Origin: Gammaproteobacteria bacterium
GTDB lineage: Bacteria > Pseudomonadota > Gammaproteobacteria > JAURND01
Reading direction: 5' to 3'
Assembly (NCBI GenBank): GCA_030830425.1
Contig: JAURND010000141.1
Coordinates: 1 to 5,207, forward strand
DNA length: 5,207 nucleotides
The position numbers and the translations under genes are program-made. Shown here piece after piece: positions 1 to 4,342 of the stretch. Position 1 is the first letter of the stretch, and each line of letters begins with the position of its first letter. The notes under the pieces are model-generated. The model made no database searches. It had not been told where the DNA came from and saw nothing but the letters and a program-made list of their open reading frames with translations.

Positions 1-84
1 CGAGCAGTGCCCATTGTAGATGCTATGTCAGCGATCGTGATGTTAGATCATTATTTGCGATATCTCACACTTCAGAAAACATGA
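1..84 (+). CDS. aroC: Chorismate synthase, C-terminal end (partial, 5' end outside window)
   Basis: The window opens in frame inside a gene whose last 27 residues begin RAVPIVDAMSAIVMLDHYLR and end at a TGA at 82-84. This matches the conserved end of chorismate synthase (E. coli has RAVPIAEAM.AIVLMDHLLR). The enzyme converts 5-enolpyruvylshikimate-3-phosphate to chorismate in the cytoplasm with reduced FMN, the last step of the shikimate pathway. The tail after DHYLR is only 7 residues (YLTLQKT), shorter than in E. coli, which is a normal variable end. The catalytic and FMN-binding parts lie outside the window. It converges on dxr, 264 bp away. Identification rests on a short but highly characteristic segment. 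Confidence 0.88.
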   Translation, partial: RAVPIVDAMSAIVMLDHYLRYLTLQKT

Positions 85-102
85 AAAAAATTCGTTTAGG
101 GA

Positions 103-179
103 TATACCGCCCTTACTTGAAAAAACTGGTTTTTAAAATACAGGACTGAAGAAAATGCGATTGGGGTAAAAGCGGTATA
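103..179. repeat. 77-bp element with terminal inverted repeats (copy 1, MITE-like)
   Basis: The ends are TATACCGCCCTTAC (103-116) and, read on the other strand from 179, TATACCGCTTTTAC, 12 of 14 bases identical. The centre is AT-rich with TTTTTAAAA at about 130-138. A second element with the same ends and length lies at 2691-2768. The interiors are only weakly alike, apart from a shared TTTTAA core and a CTTACTTGAA end. This looks like a small non-autonomous mobile element or a dispersed palindromic repeat. No transposase is present, and no clear target duplication can be seen beyond the TA in TATA. Confidence 0.6.
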
Positions 180-189
180 ACCTGTTGAA

Positions 190-222
190 TTTAAGGGGGC
201 AGAAGAATACTTCCCCCTTAAA
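190..222. repeat. G5/C5 hairpin repeat (copy 1), between convergent genes
   Basis: TTTAAGGGGG (190-199) and CCCCCTTAAA (213-222) form a perfect 10-bp stem around a 13-nt loop, with possible extra pairs A201-T211 and G202-C210. The same stem recurs at 2647-2679 in inverted orientation, and a degenerate version lies at 4139-4169. It sits between the convergent aroC and dxr and could stop transcripts from either side, but no U-tract follows on either strand, so a classical Rho-independent terminator is not supported. It is better described as part of a dispersed intergenic repeat. Confidence 0.65.
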
Positions 223-235
223 ACCCCCTGGTTTT

Positions 236-255
236 GTCTCACATTGAAGTGAGAC
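236..255. repeat. Perfect 7-bp hairpin in the aroC-dxr gap
   Basis: GTCTCAC (236-242) and GTGAGAC (249-255) are exact reverse complements around the 6-nt loop ATTGAA. The left arm and loop (TTTTGTCTCA.. TTGAAG) also occur, inverted and diverged, at about 2614-2636, so this hairpin is the outer end of the compound repeat. No U-run follows. Further on, 256-348 holds a 10-bp palindrome ATAGCGCTAT (305-314) running into seven T residues (314-320), flanked by GCAAAC (294-299) and its complement GTTTGC (334-339). That could help end aroC transcription but is weak. Confidence 0.5.
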
Positions 256-348
256 GAGTATATCTGGAAGATGCAGTTTCTTTTTCAGAATAAGCAAACT
301 TATTATAGCGCTATTTTTTTAGCCTACGCGAGTGTTTGCAAGATAGCC

Positions 349-1581
349 TTATTTTTGCAAGGACGTTGGGGTAGGGCGTGAGTGGCTAGTTTTTTTCGTT
401 TTCATCTGTATTTTTGCGACGAATTTTTTGCTCTGTTCTCTGGCCATTTGATCGGCGTGGAGTATTGTGGCTATCTCATCTGCAGTTTCTACAGTTAACT
501 TCTGTAAAGTTTGCTCGACAATCTTATAAATATCCGTAAAACGAATTTTCTTGGCTAAAAATGCTTGCACAGCAATTTCATTGGCTGCATTTAATAGTGT
601 TGGTGCTGTTCCTCCTGCTGCTAGCGCGGCATAGGCCAAAGCTAAACAAGGATACTGTTGATAAGATAACGGCTTGAAATCCAGTTGTTTAGCCGCTAAT
701 AAGTCTAAGTGATTCACGCCTGATCTAATTCGCGCTGGCCAAGATAGCGCGTAAGCGATCGGTGTGCGCATATCCGGTTCTCCCATTTGTGCAATCACAG
801 ACCCATCTATATATTCCACCCAAGAATGCACGATACTTTGCGGATGCAATACCGTATCAATTTGGCTCGGTTTTAAGTGAAACAACCAGCTGGCTTCGAT
901 AACTTCCAGGCCTTTATTCATCATGGTGGCTGAGTCCACCGTCACTTTTGCGCCCATCGTCCAATTAGGATGTTGGCAAGCTTGTTCTGGTGTTACAGTG
1001 TTTAATTGATGAGGTGACCAATCTCTAAACGCGCCACCAGATGCGGTTAGCGTGATTTTTGTCATGCCTAAAGGGGTATGGCCGGTGACATAATTGGTAG
1101 GCAAACATTGAAAGATAGCGCTATGCTCGCTGTCTATGGGCAATAAAGTCGCCTGATGTTGATGTACCACATCCATCAAAAGCTGGCCGGACATCACTAA
1201 TGCTTCTTTATTGGCCAATAAAATACGTTTTCCCGCTTTGGCAGCAGCAAGCGTGGGTAATAACCCTGCTGCGCCTACCATCGCTGCCATCACATAATCC
1301 GTATCCGGATGACTGGCCACATCGATCAAGGCCGAATCCCCCGATAATACCGTTGTGTGCATCTTAGCATGCTTCAAACGAGAGATAAGCTGTTTAGCAG
1401 CCGTATCATTTTGCATTACCGCATAACGAGGGTGATATTGCACGCATTGTTCAAACATCAAATTGACATTTTTTTGAGCGGCTAATGCAAATACGGTGAA
1501 GCGTTGTGGATGTAAGGCGATCACGGATAAAGTACTCGTTCCGATTGAACCTGTAGAACCTAAAATCGTGATATTGGTCAT
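349..1581 (-). CDS. dxr: 1-deoxy-D-xylulose 5-phosphate reductoisomerase (DXR/IspC)
   Basis: A 410-residue protein that rearranges and reduces 1-deoxy-D-xylulose 5-phosphate to 2-C-methyl-D-erythritol 4-phosphate with NADPH and a divalent metal, the committed step of the MEP isoprenoid pathway, in the cytoplasm. Visible marks: the dinucleotide-binding loop GSTGSIG at 8-14; VGAAGLLPTLAA and LLANKEALV at about 102-129; the metal ligands D150 and E152 in IDSEHSAIFQ and E226 in MMNKGLEVIEA; the SGG loop at 181-183; HPNWTMG at 204-210; GEPDMRTPIAYALSWP at 267-282; NAANE at 331-335. All active-site blocks are intact. The ATG start gives the standard N-terminus (MTNITILGSTGS) but has no clear Shine-Dalgarno. 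The last ~20 residues are a Lys/Ser/Thr-rich tail beyond the usual family end. No cdsA, uppS or rseP is adjacent, unlike many gammaproteobacteria. Confidence 0.97.
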   Translation of the reverse strand: MTNITILGSTGSIGTSTLSVIALHPQRFTVFALAAQKNVNLMFEQCVQYHPRYAVMQNDTAAKQLISRLKHAKMHTTVLSGDSALIDVASHPDTDYVMAAMVGAAGLLPTLAAAKAGKRILLANKEALVMSGQLLMDVVHQHQATLLPIDSEHSAIFQCLPTNYVTGHTPLGMTKITLTASGGAFRDWSPHQLNTVTPEQACQHPNWTMGAKVTVDSATMMNKGLEVIEASWLFHLKPSQIDTVLHPQSIVHSWVEYIDGSVIAQMGEPDMRTPIAYALSWPARIRSGVNHLDLLAAKQLDFKPLSYQQYPCLALAYAALAAGGTAPTLLNAANEIAVQAFLAKKIRFTDIYKIVEQTLQKLTVETADEIATILHADQMAREQSKKFVAKIQMKTKKTSHSRPTPTSLQK

Positions 1582-1595
1582 AGTGGGTTTTGTTT

Positions 1596-1608
1596 TGCAA
1601 GCAGTCTA
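1596..1608 (-). promoter_or_regulatory. Motif TAGACTGCTTGCA upstream of dxr, also found upstream of minD
   Basis: Read on the minus strand, TAGACTGCTTGCA ends 14 nt before the dxr ATG. The same 13-mer with one change (TAGACTGTTTGCA) lies upstream of minD at 4001-4013. TAGACT could serve as a -10 hexamer (4 of 6 to TATAAT), and ACTTTTCTT precedes the motif in both places, though at different spacing. No good -35 is seen. This may be a promoter, a shared regulator site, or chance. Confidence 0.25.
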
Positions 1609-1631
1609 ATAAAGAAAAGTGGGTGACAGAC

Positions 1632-1697
1632 GGATAACCGCTTATCCCTCATCCGCGCTATGGGCACCTTTTTCTAAAAGGGGAGAGAAGGGAGTCT
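1632..1697. repeat. Intergenic palindromic repeat between dxr and the pentapeptide gene
   Basis: This stretch holds GGATAA (1632-1637) paired with TTATCC (1642-1647) around CCGC, then CCCTCATCCGCGCTATGGGCACC, then CCTTTT (1667-1672) paired with AAAAGG (1676-1681), then GGGAGAGAAGGGAG. The order CCCTCATCCG...GGGCACCTTnTCnnnAAAGGGGAGAAGGG resembles a type of dispersed intergenic repeat seen in many proteobacterial genomes. No coding sequence is seen in 1582-1755. Confidence 0.5.
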
Positions 1698-1700
1698 AGG

Positions 1701-1737
1701 TCTTAGCAATTCCCATCGCTTTTTAGCGCGACTAAGA
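1701..1737. repeat. Nested inverted repeats just downstream of the pentapeptide gene
   Basis: TCTTAG (1701-1706) pairs with CTAAGA (1732-1737), and inside it CGCT (1717-1720) pairs with AGCG (1725-1728) around TTTT. It starts about 19 bp past the pentapeptide stop on the minus strand, where a terminator is expected. On that strand no U-tract follows the outer stem, so a terminator role is only a possibility. Confidence 0.3.
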
Positions 1738-1755
1738 ACAAAGTTTTTTTGAGTC

Positions 1756-2574
1756 TCAGGGTTTTAAGATAGGGCAATCTCGATTGTTCAGCGTCCCATC
1801 CGGCATAATGGTTCGACAGAATTTTGCCAAACTTAAATTGGCGGGTTGTCCATTGGCATCATAAAAATGAGCGCCAGTAAGATCGGCATCTTTAAAATTT
1901 GCACCTGACCATAAACCCGCACCTGTACGGGTTTTTAATTCAGGCATATGGCTAGGAATGGTGTCTTTAGCCGTCGAAAAAACTGCGCCATTTAATTTGG
2001 TATTGCAAAAATTTGCACCGCGAAAATAACCATACAATTGTGCTTGTGTTAAATCGGCACCGCAGAAGTTTGTCTCATAAAAATTACTGCCCCAGCCATG
2101 CTCGTTATCTTTTTTAGATTGCACCTGATCTAAGTGTGCGTGAGAAAAATTTGCTTGCGAGAAATCACTCAAATTTAGTTGTGCCCGGCTCAGTTTTGCG
2201 TTGGGTAAATTCGCACGTGTAAACGAGACACCATAAAAAACGCTGTCATTTAAGTTGGCATTGGTTAAATCGGTATTGCTAAAATCAATTTGATGGAAAT
2301 GGGTCTTTGTCTGATTGAAGCAAGCTGTAAAATTCGCATGGTCAAAAATAGCTTGTGCTAAAATCGAGCCAGACAGTGATAAAGTTTTTGAGCAATCCGC
2401 CAATAGGGTTTGATGTTGAGAATTTTTTAAGGTGGAGAAGTGAGAAAAATCAGAACCCGCTAATTGACAATTTTCACACTGCCAAGTTTGCAAAAAAGCC
2501 GTGAACGTGGAAGTATTATCAGCAAATGCAGTATTGATGAATAACAAAAGGGCTAAAAAATAGCTTTTTTTCAT
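1756..2574 (-). CDS. Exported pentapeptide-repeat protein, function unknown
   Basis: A 272-residue protein. The start is taken at the ATG at 2574: it gives a signal peptide (MKKSYFLALLLFINTAFA, basic end then hydrophobic run, A-F-A cleavage before D19). An in-frame TTG seven codons upstream would put acidic residues ahead of it. The mature part carries A(D/N)LxX/xxF-type pentapeptide repeats at about 95-150 (DFSNTDLTNANLNDSVF..., ANLPNAKLSRAQLNLSDF), interrupted at 151-163, then 170-200 and 225-250, consistent with a right-handed beta-helix. Eight cysteines are present (33, 36, 61, 85, 171, 190, 253, 267), including WQCENC near the mature N-terminus and a closing FCRTIMPDGTLNNRDC common at the end of pentapeptide proteins; in the periplasm some could form disulfides. 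The gene stands alone between repeats. Partner and role are unknown; nothing suggests a gyrase-protecting Qnr, which is cytoplasmic. Confidence 0.85.
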   Translation of the reverse strand: MKKSYFLALLLFINTAFADNTSTFTAFLQTWQCENCQLAGSDFSHFSTLKNSQHQTLLADCSKTLSLSGSILAQAIFDHANFTACFNQTKTHFHQIDFSNTDLTNANLNDSVFYGVSFTRANLPNAKLSRAQLNLSDFSQANFSHAHLDQVQSKKDNEHGWGSNFYETNFCGADLTQAQLYGYFRGANFCNTKLNGAVFSTAKDTIPSHMPELKTRTGAGLWSGANFKDADLTGAHFYDANGQPANLSLAKFCRTIMPDGTLNNRDCPILKP

Positions 2575-2591
2575 GTAGATTATGTACTCAT

Positions 2592-2628
2592 TCAACCTGA
2601 AGATACGGTTTTTTCACCTTCAGGTTGA
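2592..2628. repeat. 11-bp perfect inverted repeat in the pentapeptide gene leader
   Basis: TCAACCTGAAG (2592-2602) and CTTCAGGTTGA (2618-2628) are exact reverse complements with a 15-nt loop. On the minus strand the stem ends 17 nt before the chosen ATG (2574), so it would form in the 5' leader if transcription starts upstream. It may be an operator or leader hairpin. The outer arm overlaps the end of the compound repeat (2614-2768), so it may simply derive from that repeat. No clear Shine-Dalgarno is seen between it and the ATG. Confidence 0.45.
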
Positions 2629-2646
2629 GACAAAACCAGGGAGTTT

Positions 2647-2679
2647 TTTAAGGGGGAAGTGTTCTGCTGCCCCCTTAAA
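2647..2679. repeat. G5/C5 hairpin repeat (copy 2, inverted relative to copy 1)
   Basis: TTTAAGGGGG (2647-2656) and CCCCCTTAAA (2670-2679) form the same 10-bp stem as at 190-222. Read on the minus strand, loop and flanks also match copy 1: GAATTTAAGGGGGCAG on one side, and CTTCCCCCTTAAAA, then CCCTGGTTTTGTCTCA on the other. Homology therefore extends well beyond the palindrome and the two are true copies. It lies downstream of minE and upstream of the pentapeptide gene on the minus strand; no U-tract follows on that strand. Confidence 0.65.
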
Positions 2680-2690
2680 TTCAAACAGAT

Positions 2691-2768
2691 TATACGGCTC
2701 TTACTTGAAGATATGGGTTCTTTAAAACAATATGCTTAAAAGAATCCTAATAGGGTAAGAGCGGTATA
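2691..2768. repeat. 78-bp element with terminal inverted repeats (copy 2)
   Basis: The ends are TATACGGCTCTTAC (2691-2704) and, on the other strand from 2768, TATACCGCTCTTAC, 13 of 14 identical. Size and ends match the 77-bp element at 103-179, and as there the G5/C5 hairpin begins about 11 bp outside one end. It sits 53 bp past the minE stop. No open reading frame is present. It may act as a small non-autonomous mobile element or a transcribed hairpin after minE. Confidence 0.6.
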
Positions 2769-2821
2769 AGGTGATTTGATTTTCTAAACAATGAGAAACG
2801 ATTCGCCCTTATTGAAAAAGA

Positions 2822-3094
2822 TCAAACCCGATCTGGCATTGTCACATTTAATTCTAAGACGGAACGATTTTTATCGCGTTGTAATTCAACATTCACTTGT
2901 GCTTTGTCTACACCCAAAAATTCAGCCACCATGTCGATGAGTTTTTGTTGTAGCTCTTGCAAATTACCACCATCTTTACGATCACCGCGATTTAGGCGTT
3001 CATGAGCCACAATAATTTGTAATCGCTCTTTGGCCATTTGAGCTGTATTAGGGCGATTTAGTCGTTTTTTAATAAAAGCTAATAAAGTACTCAT
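2822..3094 (-). CDS. minE: Cell division topological specificity factor MinE
   Basis: A 90-residue protein (E. coli 88). MinE binds MinD on the membrane, stimulates its ATPase and drives the pole-to-pole oscillation that keeps the division inhibitor MinC away from midcell. The N-terminus (MSTLLAFIKKRLNR) is the expected amphipathic membrane-targeting segment, followed by the MinD-interacting region AKERLQIIVAHER at about 21-33, nearly identical to E. coli AKERLQIIVAERR. The C-terminal dimerisation domain ends in SVLELNVTMPDRV, close to E. coli SILELNVTLPEAE. The ATG overlaps the minD stop as ATGA, so the two are translationally coupled. GGGAG lies about 11 nt upstream of the start, inside the end of minD. 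The next gene on this strand is over 240 bp away. Confidence 0.96.
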   Translation of the reverse strand: MSTLLAFIKKRLNRPNTAQMAKERLQIIVAHERLNRGDRKDGGNLQELQQKLIDMVAEFLGVDKAQVNVELQRDKNRSVLELNVTMPDRV

Positions 3095-3936
3095 GTCAGT
3101 GTGATCTCCCTCGTCGTTGTTTTGCCGCCACCAAATAGTCTGCGCAAGAAACTGCCTTTTTTTACCACATCAAGAAAACGATGAGGGACAGTTTGCCCTA
3201 AAAAGCGATCGACCAAATCGGAATAAGCCAAACCCGCATCGCTCTGATTGTCCATAATTACAGGCACACCAGAGTTAGAGGCTCGAAGTACAGCGAGAGA
3301 TTCAGGAATCACACCTAACAACGGGATACCCAAAATTTCTTGTACCGTTTCTACGCTGATCATTTCGCCATTTTCAACGCGGCGAGGGGAATAACGTGTA
3401 ATGACCAAATGTTCTTTGGGCGGCGGTAGGCCTTCTTCAGCGCGTTTTGTTTTGCTCGACAATAATCCGAGTATGCGATCAGAATCGCGGACAGAAGATA
3501 CTTCAGGATTAGTCACAATCAGTGCGCTATCCGCATAATACATGGCCAGATGAGCGCCGCGTTCTATTCCTGCAGGTGAATCGCAAATAATATAATCAAA
3601 CTCATTTTGCAGTTCATCTAAGATTTTTTTTACGCCTTCGGGTGTCAAGGCATCTTTATCGCGTGTTTGAGAGGCAGGTAATATGAATAAGTTATCTAGC
3701 TGTTTGTCCTTGATTAAGGCTTGAGAAAGCCTCGCTTCTCCGTTGATGACATTCACAAAATCATAAACCACTCGGCGTTCACAACCCATAATCAGGTCGA
3801 GGTTGCGCAATCCCACATCAAAATCAATAATGACAGTTTTTTGCCCGCGTTGGGCTAATCCTGTGCCAAAAGCGGCACTGGTTGTGGTTTTGCCAACACC
3901 ACCTTTGCCTGAAGTGACTACAACAATCTTGGCCAA
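3091..3936 (-). CDS. minD: Septum site-determining ATPase MinD
   Basis: A 281-residue membrane-cycling ATPase of the ParA/MinD family that recruits MinC and MinE to the inner membrane to place the division septum. The start chosen is a TTG at 3936: it yields MAKIVVVTSGKGG, which matches the family N-terminus, and AGAGGAG lies 9 nt upstream. A longer frame from a TTG at 4005 adds 23 non-conserved residues with no support. Visible: deviant Walker A GKGGVGKTT at 10-18 with K11 and K16; D40 in DFDVGLRNLDLIMGCERR; ILPASQTRDKDALT at about 85-98; switch II DSPAGIE at 119-125; TNPEVSSVRDSDRILG; and the C-terminal amphipathic membrane helix KKGSFLRRLFGG at about 259-270. Ten residues (KTTTREITLT) follow the helix, where E. 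coli MinD ends. The stop overlaps the minE start by 4 bp. No minC precedes it. Confidence 0.97.
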   Translation of the reverse strand: MAKIVVVTSGKGGVGKTTTSAAFGTGLAQRGQKTVIIDFDVGLRNLDLIMGCERRVVYDFVNVINGEARLSQALIKDKQLDNLFILPASQTRDKDALTPEGVKKILDELQNEFDYIICDSPAGIERGAHLAMYYADSALIVTNPEVSSVRDSDRILGLLSSKTKRAEEGLPPPKEHLVITRYSPRRVENGEMISVETVQEILGIPLLGVIPESLAVLRASNSGVPVIMDNQSDAGLAYSDLVDRFLGQTVPHRFLDVVKKGSFLRRLFGGGKTTTREITLT

Positions 3937-3945
3937 TGTATGATA

Positions 3946-3952
3946 CTCCTCT
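3946..3952 (-). promoter_or_regulatory. Strong Shine-Dalgarno deciding the minD TTG start
   Basis: On the minus strand AGAGGAG is followed by 9 nt and then TTG GCC AAG, encoding M-A-K. It is the best ribosome-binding site on the minus strand of this window and supports the TTG over any upstream start. Confidence 0.8.
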
Positions 3953-3997
3953 GGGTTAGTTGAATAGGTCAAAGCCCGTAGTCTTATGTTACGAGCG

Positions 3998-4013
3998 GAC
4001 TGCAAACAGTCTA
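3998..4013 (-). promoter_or_regulatory. Short palindrome and TAGACTGTTTGCA motif upstream of minD
   Basis: GACTG (3998-4002) and CAGTC (4007-4011) form a perfect 5-bp inverted repeat around CAAA. The minus-strand 13-mer TAGACTGTTTGCA (4001-4013) matches the one upstream of dxr at 12 of 13 positions. It lies about 65 nt before the minD start. TAGACT could be a -10 box, with no convincing -35. An operator or promoter is possible but unproven. Confidence 0.3.
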
Positions 4014-4138
4014 CCTTGTCGCTCTGTTCAAGAAAAGTAATTTAAATCTGAATAGTTGTCATAAAGTTGATCTATTTTTTGGTATCGCATATAGTGCCAA
4101 AGTTTTAACGTATTGCTGCAACAAGTCCGCGCTCGCGA

Positions 4139-4190
4139 TTAAGGAAGAGAACTACCATCTCCCCCTTAACAATCCCCTATGCATTTGTCA
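4139..4190. repeat. Degenerate third copy of the G5/C5 hairpin repeat
   Basis: TTAAGGAAGAGA (4139-4150) and TCTCCCCCTTAA (4158-4169) pair with two mismatches around a 7-nt loop. The following AATCCCCTATGCATTTGTC resembles AACCCCCTGGTTTTGTCTC after copy 1, in the same orientation, so it is probably a decayed member of the same family. The 77-bp partner element is not recognisable beside it. It lies in the divergent gap between minD and the glycosyltransferase, which otherwise shows no coding sequence (4014-4342). Confidence 0.45.
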
Positions 4191-4287
4191 GTTGGATCAC
4201 GGCTTTCGCTGGGACGCTTTGCGTTTCTGCGAACAACTTTTACAAGAAACCCTTTGTTTTACGTACTCTAAAGGGCGGCGGGAATTA

Positions 4288-4316
4288 CTGAAGTTCAGCA
4301 AAAGTTTCAGTTTAAA
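4288..4316 (+). promoter_or_regulatory. Weak sigma70-like promoter candidate for the glycosyltransferase gene
   Basis: CTGAAG (4288-4293), a 17-bp spacer and TTTAAA (4311-4316) lie 26 bp before the ATG. Agreement with TTGACA/TATAAT is only 3 of 6 and 4 of 6. CTGAAGTTCAG (4288-4298) is also an 11-base palindrome. No better candidate was found in 4191-4342. Confidence 0.2.
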
Positions 4317-4342
4317 ACACCAAAATTTCTGAAAAATCCGCT

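Noticed and set aside
190..222. Rho-independent terminator for aroC or dxr
   Set aside because: The stem is strong, but neither strand has the T-run directly after it, and the unit recurs elsewhere as a repeat.
2575..2595. Pentapeptide protein starting at the TTG at 2595
   Set aside because: It would place seven residues including a glutamate ahead of a textbook signal peptide that begins at the ATG at 2574.
3937..4005. A longer MinD starting at the TTG at 4005
   Set aside because: The 23 extra residues have no counterpart in MinD, and they include the AGAGGAG site that fits the TTG at 3936.
4260..4295. Relic of the 77-bp element (CTAAAGGGCGG resembles the complement of CCGCCCTTAC)
   Set aside because: Only about 8 bases match and no second end is found at the expected distance.
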